Part shown: positions 22,791 through 34,400 of the stretch, piece after piece
How the letters are laid out: every line of letters begins with the position of its first letter
Numbering within the stretch: the first letter of the stretch is position 1
Made by a program: the position numbers and the translations under genes
Notes under the pieces: generated by a model
Databases searched by the model: none
Told to the model about the DNA's origin: nothing
What the model saw: the letters and a program-made list of their open reading frames with translations, nothing else
Origin: Brachionus manjavacas
Lineage: Eukaryota > Rotifera > Eurotatoria > Ploima > Brachionidae
Reading direction: 5' to 3'
Assembly (NCBI GenBank): GCA_019054805.1
Contig: JAHQIY010000001.1
Coordinates: 186,001 to 250,000 of the forward strand
Length of the DNA stretch: 64,000 nt

Positions 22791-25720
22791 CTATGTTCTC
22801 AGACTCTGCAAACTGATTACATTCTGTTGGCCTTTGTCTTCAGAATCTGATCGAACGATGACTTGAGGCGTCGGCGAAAGGTCTTCTGAAATATGATGAT
22901 AATTTTCTGAATCACATGAAGAGAGACGCGGAGAATCCAGGTTGTTTTCATTACGAGCTTCATTTATTGTAATATTTTTTTCTTGAGACAGAGAAATTTC
23001 TTCTTGCTGGAGGGTTAGCATAAAGCATTTTTTAATTCTATTTTTGTTGACAATCAGTTTCTTCTTTTCGTTTATCTGTTTAATTTTGTAGGTAAGTTCT
23101 GTTATTTTAGCCAACACTTCATAAGGTCCTTTACAAGATTTAGACAGCTTAGGATTCTTCCCTTTCTTTTTCTCCGAGTTCAATAGCCATACTTTATCAC
23201 TAATGTTATAATTCATCTGCTTCACATTTCTATCATAGTTTATTTTCATTCGATCGATCTTCATGCCAGAATGCTTCTTGACTTTATCATATAAGGATAT
23301 CAATCTTTCCTTTAGGTCATTAACATAGTCACAACAGAACCTTTTTCACTTGGAAAAACCAAATCAATAGGATACTTCGGTTTCCTTCCAATAACTAATT
23401 AAAATGGGGTTTGTCCAGTTGTCCTGTGTACAGCAGTTCTGTAAGCGAAAGCCATTTTGTTCAACAGGATATCCCAGTTGTCCTGATTTTCATTTATAAA
23501 AACTTTCATCATTGAAATCAACGTTCTATTAAATCTTTCTGTCTGTCCGTCACATTGTGGATGGCAAGGAGTAGTTCTTAATTTATGAACGTCAAGGAAT
23601 TCTTACACTTCTCCAAAAAGGTTTGACTCAAAATTCCTTGCTTGAGCTCACAAGAAACTCTCTGGTACACCATGTCTACAAACTAGGTCCATAAAAAACT
23701 TTGCCGCTTCATTTGCCCATAATGTTTTTAGGCTGTACAATTCAATCTATTTAGTGAAGTGATAAATGAAGACTAATATGTATTTTGCACCGGCTTTCGT
23801 TACTGGAAGTGGACCCAATATCTCACAAGTAACTAGTTGAAATGGACTTAAAGTAATGATGGGCTGTAGGGGACCTCTTTTCAAGATTCCATTTGTTTTA
23901 GCTTCTTGACACACAATTCCGTACATAATCATCTATTTCTTTATGCTGTCCAGGCCAGTAATATTTTGATTCGATCTTCCCGGTCGTTGTAGTCATTCTA
24001 AAATGGCTAACTAATTCTGAATCATGTATTTGCCTTAGAATATCTTTTCTCATCGTTCTAGGGACAACCAACTGATACCGTAACTGGTTATCACATATTT
24101 TCCATATTCTATTCAACACGCCATTTATCACTCTTCATCAGTACCATTGTAACCAATAAGTTCTGAGGTCGCCACTAAGACTTTCATAATGCGGTCTATT
24201 TTCAGATGCGTCTTTCCAACCTAGAACTGTTACGATATCCGCGTTTCCGTTCTTTTTTCCCGGTTTGTATTCAATTTCAAACTGATATTCGCTTAATTTC
24301 ATAATCCATCTTGCGATTCTTGGTTGAGGCTCTTTATTGTTGAACATCCATTTTAAGGGCTGATGGTCAGTGCTAATAATGAATGCTTTACCATAAAGAT
24401 AAATAAGAAAATGGTCCACACCACACACTATTGCTAAGGCTTCTTTTTCTGTTGTTGAGTAATTTCTTTCTGCAGAGGTCAAGTGTCTACTCCAATATGC
24501 AATCGGTTTCCATTCACCATTTCTTTTTTGAGAGAGTACACCTGCTATTCCAACATTACTTGCGTCCGTTTCCAGCTTGAAAACTTTATCGAAATTCGGA
24601 AAAATAAGAAAATTTTCATTGTTATTTTATCTTTAAGAAGATCAAAAGCATTACTACATTTGTCATTAAAATGTTCCTCGAACTATTTATTATTCTTAAA
24701 TGAAGCAAACAAAGGTTGGGCTATTTTTGCATTGTTTCTAATGTTTTTCCGATAAATACCTGTGATCCCGAGAAAACTCTGAAGTTGTTTGACCGATTTA
24801 GGTTTCTTAAGATCTTAATTGGTTTAACCAATTAAGATAAAAAGTCCATTTCGTTTTATAACATGTCTCAAATATATTACTTCACCTTTCATAAAGAAGC
24901 ATTTCTCTTTGTATTAACGTCGCAGCTTTCAATTTCTCAAAGATTATTTTAAGGTGAATGATATGATCGTCCACGGTTTTAGAAAAAACAATTATGTCAT
25001 CGAGGTATTCTAAGCAAAATTTTCCAATAATGTCCTTTAGAACTTTATCAATCATTCTCTGAAAAGCTGCTGGTGCATTTGTCAATCCAAATGGCATCCT
25101 TGTAAAATGGTAAAGTCCAAAAGGTGTCGTTATGGCCGTTTTTTCTATATCTTTTGGGTCCAATTTTATCTGATAGTATCCCCAAGCCAAATCCAGGGTA
25201 CTGAAGTATCTGATTCCAACAACCAAATTCTTTCATTGATTTAGCAAATATATCCTCGTTTTCAGATAAAAATGAATCTATCCTCTCTTGTTCTTCTTTA
25301 GAAAATTCAACTCTATTTACTGCTATGTTTTTTCTGTCTTTTACTACTTCTTTCCCATCTAGAGAACTATAAATTTCTTTAAGTTTATCCCTAGTTCCTT
25401 GAACTCTTCCCATATAGTCGAGACCAATTTAGCAATCATGTTGTTAGTCCACTGCCACAAAAACATTAAGTTTCACTTCATTAGTACCAATTCTTACAGA
25501 AGCTGTGTAAGATCCAATAACATTCAACGGTTCACCATTTGCAGTCGTAAAGGAACCTTTTATTTTTGTTATTCTTTACATCCTATTTATCTCCAGATAT
25601 TTTGACTAATTAACATTTTCACACTTCCTGTGTCTAATAAACATTCTATCTTTTCTCCATTTAAGTACCCGATAACATATTTCAAGTAGTAATTATCTGA
25701 CTCTTCATTTATCTTATTTG
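22791..25720 (-). pseudogene. pol: gypsy pol: protease, reverse transcriptase, RNase H, integrase (broken)
   Basis: In minus-strand order: protease with LLDTGS (25640-25623); reverse transcriptase with FSTLDLAWGYYQI, FGLTNAPAAFQRM and the active-site box EYLDDIIVF (around 25011); RNase H with YSTTEKEALAIVCGVDHF and STDHQPLKWMF; an H2C2 zinc finger region (IHDSELVSHF ... YYWPGQHKEI ... NC); integrase core pieces including the late motif PQCDGQTERFNRTL (near 23570-23530); and an integrase tail with KVWLL and KGPYEVLAKI. Several frame changes (for example near 25215 and 24880) and stops break the polyprotein. It is therefore non-functional as it stands, although many catalytic residues survive. 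Confidence 0.85.
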
Positions 25721-25849
25721 TATTTTTAGAAAATTGGTTTCTTTGATCATTTCTGATTGTTGCCATTGGTGTCGATCTATTTAATCAACTATATTGGCTA
25801 TCATGACCCAATCGATAATATTGATTGTTCATATTTATAATCCCATTAG

Positions 25850-26100
25850 GACAATTCCTCTTAATATGTCCTTCCTAATTAAACAAAAAACATCTCATTA
25901 TTGGTTTTTGAACTGAGTAATTTGGCATATAGTTCCTACTTGTTGGAGATACGATCCATCGTTTGAATTATTTATCAATTTTGAATAATTGGACGTATTT
26001 GACAAGTAAGCATTTACAAAACTATTATCAAAGCTATTCTTTATTGTCTCAACGTTGTTTTGTGAATATCCATAATGCTCATTCTGATTTTGAAACATTA
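25850..26100 (-). pseudogene. gag: gypsy gag remnant with zinc knuckle
   Basis: Minus-strand translation gives an Asn/Ser-rich segment (YGYSQNNVETIKNSFDNS) followed, near 25890-25850, by MRCFLFN, a stop codon, and EGHIKRNCP. This is a CCHC zinc knuckle in which the second Cys position is hit by mutation. The position upstream of protease fits gag. The capsid part further upstream cannot be recognised. Confidence 0.6.
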
Positions 26101-26340
26101 TAATTCGATTCTAACTTTGGTGTTATTAAGTTTTCTCTTTCTGTTATCTGTCTTCTTGTTCCTTGATTAAACATATTTTTGCTTCGCTCTTTAATCCCAC
26201 TGAATCCAAAAGGTAAACCTTCGTGTTCCCTTGCTCTGTTCAGTTTTTCAATTTTTTCATATTCATATTATTCTATCATTGTCATGTTATTTCTCTTTTT
26301 TCGGCAAAAATAATCATTTAAATTCACATGAACTAAACTC

Positions 26341-27700
26341 GACGGTGACTAACTAGCGAGCTAACTCAAATGTTTTTTTCAATATTTTCTTGTTACGAAG
26401 CCACAGTTTGTGGGTTTTAAATTTTTTACTTTTTTATAATAAATTAAATGAATTGATTTTTTTATTTTATTTTGAAATTGTTTATTCATTAATTTAACTG
26501 TAATGATAAAATCAGTTTCATTTTCAGAGCCAAAAAAAAGCAAAAATAAATAAAAATTTGCAAAAAATTGCAAATTTAAATTGATCTTCATATTATGATA
26601 AATTTAAAAATGATTACTTTTAAAACTTTTATTCATAAAAAATTAAATAAAAATGTGCTTAAAATGTATATGATGTGTGCCAACAAAAAAATTGTAAAAA
26701 AAAATCATGTTTTTTTTAAAATGATCTAGCTAGATCTAGCAAAATTTAAAATCCACATTTGGGTATCCAAAATATGAATTTAAATGATATTTTAATATCA
26801 ATTAAAATATTTACGGAGAAAAAAAATTAAATTTTGTATTGAAAAATTTCAAAATATTGATTAAGATTTTATTTTTACTTGAGATAATAATTCATAAAAA
26901 ATGTATCTTATTAAAGATTTAACATAAACTTTTTATATAGTCCCTTAAACAAATCATGTCTATTAAAAATTAGTAATTTGTAACTAAGAAATTGATTAAA
27001 ACGTCACTACATGATACACTCAAGTTTTTAAAAATTGTGTGTTGGCAATATCGCTAGCCGATTCTAACACGAATTAGAACAAATCGATTCTGAATCAAAT
27101 AATAGTATTTCAATATGTATCGAAAAACTCAAATTTCAAAGAGTCATGGAAAAAACCGCAGATAGTCTCAAAACAGATAAAAATAAAAAATCGAAATAAA
27201 CATTTAACTTTTGTAAATATTTTACATAAAAAATTAAACTAAAAATTAAATTAAACTATTCAAAATTTACTATTTTTCCCGATTTTCGTTTTCTTGTTTT
27301 TTTACCTAAAATTTACCATTTTTCCCATTTAATATTAAAAAAATTTATGTAAAATTACGAAAAATTTCGTAATTTTTTTTTTCAATTTTCATTTTAATTT
27401 TCTAGGAAAAAAGAAAAATTTCTAAAAATCGCCATTTTTTCTTTTTTTTTGGCCCTTTTTATATTTACTAAAATTTTCGTAAAATTATGTAAAATTTCGT
27501 AAAAACAGTTTATCGTAGCAGTACTGTATATTCAATTTTTTTTTCTCCTCGCAACTATGTGAGAAAATCCACCATCAAATCGACCCAGGAGAAACTAATT
27601 ATAAAAAAAGAATAAAAATTTTAAAAAAATAAAAATCTAAATAAAAATTCTATTAATATTCATAACTATTAATGATTTATCATAATCTTTTATTAATGTT
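26341..27700. other. Gene-free AT-rich stretch with ACGTAAAATT-type repeat
   Basis: No supported gene. 27290-27525 contains many TACGTAAAATT / CGTAAAATTATG words and ends with CAGTTTATCGTAGCAGTACT, a terminus shared with 11848, 29630 and 60141, so a decayed MITE end is likely. A short palindrome, GATCTAGCTAGATC, occurs near 26724. The rest is low-complexity AT. Confidence 0.4.
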
Positions 27701-27705
27701 TTAAT

Positions 27706-28160
27706 CAGAGTTGTTTTAAAGTCACAAGTCTCAAGTCAAGTCCAAGTCCGGACTTTTTTTTATTTTTTTTTCTCAAAAGTCCGAGAAAAGACTGTAATTT
27801 TTTTTTTTCATAAGTAATGTGTTTTACGTTTTTTTTTTGATTTTTTTCTAAGAGTCCAAAAATTTAACAATTTTTTTTTGCGATGAATATCATTACTAAA
27901 AAAATCTTGAATTGTGTATAAATAATAATTGTCCAAATCTTGGTTGCTTTGGATAAAAGGACAATTCTTAAAACTTTTCTAAAATTTATTCAAAATCCAC
28001 TTTTTAAATAAATGTGCCTTTATTAATTCTTATTTTGATTCAATTTTTTAGGAAAATACTTATTTAAATCTTTCTCATCTTTAAGTCAAACACATAACTT
28101 TTGAAAATAAAAAAAAAAGTCCGGACTTGGACTTTAATTTGAGACTTTTAAAGAACTCTG
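27706..28160. mobile_element. hAT-type MITE with perfect 8-bp target duplication (family A)
   Basis: 455 bp with ends CAGAGTTGTTTTAAAGTCAC and GACTTTTAAAGAACTCTG. It is flanked on both sides by GTTTTAAT (27698-27705, 28161-28168). Subterminal words AAGTCCGGACTT form nested inverted repeats. It is non-coding. A right-half fragment of the same subfamily lies at 60142-60338. Confidence 0.85.
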
Positions 28161-28609
28161 GTTTTAATAGATATAATGTAAAAGCGCCAGTATTTTAGAA
28201 TGCAGCATTTCAAGGATTATTCATTATGTATAAAAAAGGAAGCAAAAAAAGATAATAGCTCAGAATAAAAAAATTTTAATAATTATTATAAAAAGCATCT
28301 AAGATAAAATTGTAAGCCTCTCTTTAAATGGGATTTCTTGTCTTATTATAAAAAAATCTAACTGCATTTTAAAGAAATGATATGTAAAAAGATAGCAAAG
28401 TTCAATTTATGATCAAATTTTAAAATTTCTGAAAATATTTGAAAAAGTATCATCTGAAAAATTACGTGCGGTTTTCCTCTTTGTTCATATTTAAAAATAA
28501 GCTTTTTAAAGCTTAAAAAATGCTGAAATCTGCAGTGCAGTAAATTACGAAGTTAAAAAAATTTTGAAGTTTAATCATCAATTTTACTTTTCTAAAAAGA
28601 TGAGTTTGT

Positions 28610-28900
28610 ACTAGGGGTTGTGAAGTTCATTTCAATTTGAACTTAAACGAGGGGTTGTGAAGTTCATTTCAATTTGAACTTTTCGATACAGAAAAATTTG
28701 AATAAATACATTACTAAAAAGAATAATTTTGTTGTGTAAAATGCTTAGTGGTTAAGCAATTGTGCTTAATCCGAAAGTAATGTCTGCAAAACTCTGCAAT
28801 GTAATTGCACATATGATTAGATAACTTTTTAATGGCGTGCAAAATGCAGAAAATTGCAAATGTTTTGCAGACTTATTTTACTGCATTAAGAGTCTACAAA
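28610..28900. repeat. Family C interspersed repeat with a duplicated left end
   Basis: GGGGTTGTGAAGTTCATTTC followed by AATTTGAACTT occurs twice in direct repeat about 36 bp apart (28614 and 28650). The body then follows (TGTGCTTAATCCGAAAGTAA, GGCGTGCAAAATGCAGAAAA), parallel to 6597-6900. It is non-coding. Confidence 0.45.
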
Positions 28901-30219
28901 TTAAAAAAAAAACAAATATTATTTTAATAGCAGTAAAGTTTTTAAAGTAAAAATTAAACTTGATTTTTAATTTTTTTAGGCCAAAAAATCAATTTAGAAA
29001 AAAATTTAGCGAAAATTTCTAATGAAGTTACTTGACTTAATTTAAATTATTTTCAGGCATTTTTTTTCCAAATTTTTCATTTTTTGAAGTATTTTTTTAA
29101 TTTGTAGAATTTGATTTTACTTGCTATCTCCTTTAAAATGTTCTGTTTAATCATTCTGTTAAGCATGAAAAAATTGAAAAATACCGTTAAATTTCTCCTT
29201 TATTTAACCAATTTCAGACTTAAGTATCCAGGATACATGGACATCATGTGGTTAATGGTGGTGTATAAATATAATTAGAAATAAACAAAAACTAAACCTA
29301 AATAATAACTTATTAACTTATTAAATAAAATGAATTTATTTAAACTGTAATCATAACATTCTAAAAAAAAGAAAAATAATAATTTTTTTGGAACTTAAAA
29401 AATCAAATATTTATATAAAAAACAAAACAAAATTGAATTAATTTCTGCAATTTAACAATGCAAAAAAATTTTGTCACCTGTTTTCTCAGCCTTTCTAATT
29501 CAAATAGTTAAAAAATCTTTTGAAAATATTTAAAATTGAAGAAACAATTGAGTGAAATTTTACTATTAAAAATTTTTAATAGTATAATTTACGTAAAATA
29601 TGGTGAATTCAAGGTATAGTAGCAGCACTGTATTTATTTGACTCAGTTTAATTAAGAATTAAAAAATAATCAAAATAAAAATCATAGAAGTCAAAAAAAA
29701 TTTTAAATTTTGTGTAAATTAGAATATCAAAAAATCTAGATAATTTATAATTTTTTCAAAATAAATGTTAATAAAAGATGCTCATTGAAAATAATTGATC
29801 AATGGACGGACAATTAAAAGGATTGTTGAGAGTTGAAAATTAGTCGGAAAAATTTAATACTTTAAGAATTTTCTACTCATTATTAAATAAGAAATTTTTG
29901 ACTCTGAATTGAACTTGTGACTTTTAAACAACTTTGTTTTAATTAGCCGTAACCTTAACATTTTTTTTTGAATTTAACAAATTTAACAAATGTTAAGTTA
30001 ATTCTGCATTTTAACTTAGTAGTAGGAGAAGTAGTTTTTCTGTGACAAGTCTAAACCCTTATAGAACAATACAAGTTATATTTGGATGGCTTGTAGAAGC
30101 AATGCTGCTTATAACAGAGTTTTTATACCCGCTACTAACGTCTTTAGACGCAACTATTTATAGTCTCCTTGACTCGCGAGTCCTGACACGCTCCCCATAG
30201 AAAGGTAATCACTGTTCTA
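28901..30219. other. Gene-free stretch; repeat pieces only
   Basis: AT-rich DNA without a supported gene. Near 29590-29632 an ACGTAAAATATGG end meets GTAGCAGCACTGTA, again the terminus of the ACGTAAA family. At 29986-30082 begins a repeat (AACAAATGTTAAGTTAATTC ... CAAGTCTAAACCC) that recurs at 30393-30486 and partly at 31249. A GC-richer patch near 30127-30210 includes the palindrome GACTCGCGAGTC. Confidence 0.35.
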
Positions 30220-30392
30220 ATGCCATTTTTTAGATAAATGGTTTGCCAGGTGGCAAAAAGAAGCACAACACTGAAAGTCCAAGCTTAAATCGATATTTTT
30301 TTTTTCGTTACATTTATTAAACTTGACTAGGATTCGACCTCGGAAACTCAATCGCAATAAACTGCTGTTTTACCCACTATGCTATTTGCAAA
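30220..30392 (-). mobile_element. tRNA-like SINE, copy 1
   Basis: On the minus strand the head reads TTTGCAAATAGCATAGTGGG, where TAGCATAGTGGG fits the RNA polymerase III A box. About 30 bases on comes GAGGTCGAATCCTAG, a slightly mutated B box. The rest continues through TTAATAAATGTAACG and an A-rich stretch to CCAGGCAAACC-type sequence ending AAAAAATGGCATT. Copy 2 at 31069-31243 is over 85 percent similar by eye. Internal pol III promoter boxes followed by a tRNA-unrelated body define tRNA-derived SINEs. Confidence 0.65.
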
Positions 30393-30486
30393 TTAAACAA
30401 ATGTTAAGTTAATTCAGCATTTTAACTAAGTAGTAGTAGTAATTTATCTATGGCAAGTCTAAACCCTTGTAGAACAACACAAGTTA

Positions 30487-30600
30487 ACGTAATTGCTCGA
30501 TTTTAGTGACATGTCACTATTTATCGAACACTGGTTTTCATTTTGACCTTTGTCGACTTATGCGACATGTCACTATAGTCGAAAAAGGCCTAAAAATGAT
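30487..30600. mobile_element. Partial copy of the ACATGTCACTA MITE family
   Basis: Begins TAACGTAATTGCTCG, then TTTTAGTGACATGTCACTAT and GAACACTGG. The same order of words forms the terminus of the element at 53531-54512 (TAACGTAATGGTCCG ... TGACATGTCACTA ... GTGAACACTG). A second terminus was not found, so only one end is preserved. Confidence 0.5.
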
Positions 30601-31068
30601 GTTTTAAGTAATTAAGCTATTTTTCATTAGTTTTTGTTTGGATAACGAGAAAGTGTTTTACAAGTAAGATATTTTTTATTTTATTTAGCGAATTTTACGC
30701 AAGAATAAAAAACCAGAAATTGACTTATAAAATTAAAAAAAGCTATTGTCTAAAAATCCTAAAATATTTTTATGTTATTTACAGTTTGGTCAATAAAATG
30801 AATAATTTTGTTTGAAACTCTTTGGAAAACAATTTCCACAAATCCAGTTTTTACATCTTTCACATGAAAACAAGCATCTTTTTCGGAACTAGATTTAAAA
30901 ATAGCTATTCCTTTAAAAAACGTTTGAGTCCAGTACTATTTTAAAAAATATGCGACTTGGATGGAGCTGGTGATCTGGAAAATAAATTCGACTTGGAAAT
31001 TTCTACATGTTAATTTGGACAAAAAAATTTTAATTTATTTAAATTATGATCAGGATGTTATTAGATGA

Positions 31069-31243
31069 ATGCTATTTTTTAGATGAATGGTTTGCCAGGT
31101 GGCAAAACGAAGCACGACACTGAAAGCACAAGGTTGAAAAGATGTTTTTTTTTTTTCGTTACATTTATTAAACTTGACTAGGATTCGAACTCGGAAACTC
31201 AATCGCAATAAACTGCTGTTTTACCCAATATGCTATTTGCAAA
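31069..31243 (-). mobile_element. tRNA-like SINE, copy 2
   Basis: Same structure as copy 1. The B box here is GAGTTCGAATCC, nearly the consensus GGTTCGANNCC; the A box region is TAGCATATTGGG. The flanking repeat after the head (AAATTAAACAAATGTTAAG) is shared with copy 1, so the two may have been duplicated as part of a larger block and not inserted independently. It lies 230 bp upstream of the MTR4 start codon. Confidence 0.65.
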
Positions 31244-31345
31244 TTAAACAAATGTTAAGTTAATTCTGCATTTCAACTTGGAATTTTTTTTTAAATTCAA
31301 ATTTAACAAACAATGTTGATTTTGGCAAAAAAAAAAACCTCCCAC

Positions 31346-31415
31346 ATATATAACATATATATGCATACACGCACACACACACGTGTGCATGTATAAGTGT
31401 GTATAAGTGTGTATT
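31346..31415. repeat. TA/CA/GT microsatellite upstream of MTR4
   Basis: A run ACATATATAACATATATATG is followed by CACGCACACACACACGTGTG and GTATAAGTGTGTATAAGTGT. The CA block and the GTG block are complementary and can form a hairpin or Z-DNA-prone segment. It ends about 60 bp before the MTR4 ATG, so it may lie in the promoter or 5' UTR. No TATA box or initiator can be assigned with confidence. Confidence 0.7.
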
Positions 31416-31474
31416 TTTTTTATTATTCCATATTATTTTTTAAATTTGAATTTAAAAAGAATAAATTCAAAAAA

Positions 31475-34400
31475 ATGTCTGACGACCTATTCGATGTATT
31501 CGAAGTAGAGCCGAGTGCAGACGCTCAGACCCTAATCCTAGTTTCGACAGACTCAAAGCCTGAGCTGAAAGAGAGCAAAAAACGTCAGCTGGACGATTCG
31601 CTTAGCAACAGCAACAACAGAGACGAGCTCGGCCATGAGCACGATGAAGAAAACCCGAGCAAACGGCTGCAACAGGAAGAGTTTGATCATTGGCGCGAGT
31701 CCGAAAAACTGCCGCGCATCACAGTCCACAAGCTGAGCAGTTTAGAGCGATGCAGTCACGAAGTGGCCCTTCCCAGCGACATGGACTATCAGCCGCTCAA
31801 AAACGAGCCCAGCACCACACGAGCCAAAGAGTACCAGTTCACTCTGGACCCGTTTCAAAAAGAGGCCATTCTTTGCCTCGAAAACAACCAGTCCGTGCTT
31901 GTGTCGGCGCACACCTCGGCCGGCAAGACAGTGGTGGCCGAGTACGTGATCGCCATGTCTCTGAAGAACAAGCAGCGCGTCATCTACACCACGCCGATCA
32001 AGGCGCTCAGCAACCAGAAGTACCGCGAGCTTTTCGAAGAGTTCAAGGACGTTGGTCTGATGACCGGCGACGTGACCATCAACCCGTCGGCCTCGTGTCT
32101 CATCATGACCACCGAAATCCTGCGCTCAATGTTGTACCGCGGCTCGGAGATAACGCGCGAGGTCGCCTGGGTTGTCTTCGACGAAATTCACTACATGCGA
32201 GACAAAGAACGCGGCGTCATCTGGGAAGAAACAATCATTTTGCTCAACGACAACGTACACTACGTTTTCTTGTCGGCGACGATACCGAACGCGCGCCAAT
32301 TCGCCGAATGGATCGCCTACTTGCACCGTCAGCCGTGTCACGTGGTCTACACGGACCATCGGCCCACTCCGCTCCAGCACTACATCTACCCGTCGGGCGG
32401 CGACGGCATTCACCTTGTGGTGGACGAGAATGGCGCGTTTCGCGAAGACAACTTCAACAAAGCGATGATGGTGCTCAAAGAGAGTCCGAGAGAGAGCGAC
32501 CAAGCGGCCAAGAGGAGACGCGGCGGTGGCGGTGGTGGTGGCGGCGGAGCGAACCTGGCGGGCACGTCCAACGAGTCCTCGTGCTACAAAGTCCTGCAGA
32601 CCATAATGGACAAGCAAATGGCGCCCGTGATTGTGTTCAGCTTTAGCAAGAAGGAGTGCGAGGCGTACGCGGTCATAGCCGGCAAGTCCGACTACAACAC
32701 CGACGAGGAAAAGAAGCTGGTGCAGCAAGTGTTCGCCAACGCCATTAGCATACTGTCCGACGAAGACCAAAAGCTGCCGCAAGTGGAGAGCGTGCTGCCG
32801 CTGTTGAAAAAAGGCATCGGCATTCACCACTCGGGCATGCTGCCTGTGCTCAAGGAAACCATAGAGATATTGTTCTCCGAAGGCCTGCTCAAAGTGCTGT
32901 TCGCCACCGAGACCTTTTCGATGGGCTTGAACATGCCGGCGCGCACCGTTCTGTTCACGTCGTGTCGCAAATGGGACGGCAAAGAGACCCGATGGATCTC
33001 GTCCGGCGAGTACATTCAGATGTCGGGCAGAGCGGGCCGTAGGGGCCTGGACGACAAGGGCATTGTTATTTTGATGATCGACGAGCGGATGTCGCCCAGC
33101 GCCGCCAAGGACATCATCAAGGGCCAGGCCAATGCGCTCAACTCGGCCTTTCACTTGACTTACAACATGGTGCTGAATTTGCTGCGCGTCGAGGGCATCA
33201 ATCCCGAGTTCATGCTGCAGCGGTCGTTCTATCAATTTCAGAATTATGCCAACATACCGGCGCTGTGTGAACGCATGCAAACGTGTCAGAGAGAGTACGA
33301 TGCCATCGAGTTCGACAGGGAGAATGAAACGGCCCAGTATTTTAATCTGAGGCAGCAGATCGAGAGTCTGAGGAATCAGCTGGCTGGTGTTATATCGGCG
33401 CCAAAGAATTGCTTGAATTTCATGAATCCCGGTCGGCTTGTTCAAGTTGTGAACAAAGGTGACAATTTTGGATGGGGTGTTGTCATTAGCTTTCGTAAAC
33501 GAGCTAATAATAAAATTGTAAGTTAAATTTTTTCATTTTTTTCTCATTTTTTCAATCACCTTTTAATTAAAGAAAAAAAAAATGATATCAAAAAATAATT
33601 TAAATTTATTTCTTTTTTCAATCACCTTTTAATTAAAGACAAAAAAAACAATAGCTAAAAATATTTAAACAAATTTTTTTTTTTCAACCACCTTTTAATA
33701 AAGACAAAAAAAACATTAGCTAAAAATATTAAAAAATTTTTTTTTTTAAATCACCTTTTAATTAAAGAAAAAAAAAATGATATTAAAAATATTAAAAATT
33801 TTTTTTTTTTAAATCACCTTTTAATTAAAGACAAAAAAATGATATCAAAAAATAATTTAAATTTATTTCTTTTTTCAATCACCTTTTAATTAAAGACAAA
33901 AAAAACAATAGCTAAACAATAGCTTTTATTTTTTTTTATTAGGAGTTAATAAAATTTTAATACAGTTTCAAATAATCGAGGAAAAAAATAATTTAAAAAC
34001 TCTAAGCTATCGTTTTTTTTGACACTAATTAAAAGGGGTTGAAAATAAAAAAATTTGTTTAAATATTTTTAGCTATTTTTTTTTATGTCTTTAATTAAAA
34101 GACAAAAAAATTATGAAAAGATGTTCTTGAATTATTAGATATAATTCTAGGTAAACACAAGGAGAATATTAAAAAAAGAAAAATTCCTTTTTGCATTTTA
34201 TGTTTAAATGGTTTATTTTTCCAATTTGAGGGGCTAATACTTTGAAAATTTTGATCATCTTGGATTTTTTTCTATTTCAATGAAGGCCTTGGAGGCGGCT
34301 TTGTGAAGTTCATTTCAGTTCATGCAAACTCTAATAACTTTTGAACGGAAAGAGATAAAATTATTCTTTAAAAAGTTAAAAATGTAAAAATTGTGTTTAA

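Larger units (their letters stand above)
21726..26340 (-). mobile_element. Degenerate Ty3/gypsy LTR retrotransposon, 5' LTR missing
   Basis: Minus-strand order is gag remnant (about 26100-25850), protease (near 25640), reverse transcriptase (about 25230-24882), RNase H (24482-24138), H2C2 finger and integrase (24131-22791), an AT-hook/Cys-rich ORF (22788-22333), a purine tract and a 168-bp LTR. RNase H before integrase is the Ty3/gypsy order. The reading frame is broken by frameshifts and stops, and no second LTR matching 21726-21893 was found upstream of gag, so the copy is dead and 5'-truncated. Confidence 0.88.

Noticed and set aside
30220-31243. Functional tRNA genes
   Set aside because: A and B boxes are present but the T stem and acceptor stem do not pair well and both copies continue into the same non-tRNA body, so they are SINEs.
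31690-32646. A 318-codon plus-strand frame overlapping MTR4 exon 1
   Set aside because: Out-of-frame shadow of the GC-rich helicase exon; the translated sequence has no recognisable motif.
32126-33445. A 439-codon open frame on the minus strand
   Set aside because: It lies antisense to the conserved helicase core of MTR4 and is open only because that exon is GC-rich; its translation is Arg/His/Gln-rich without any domain.
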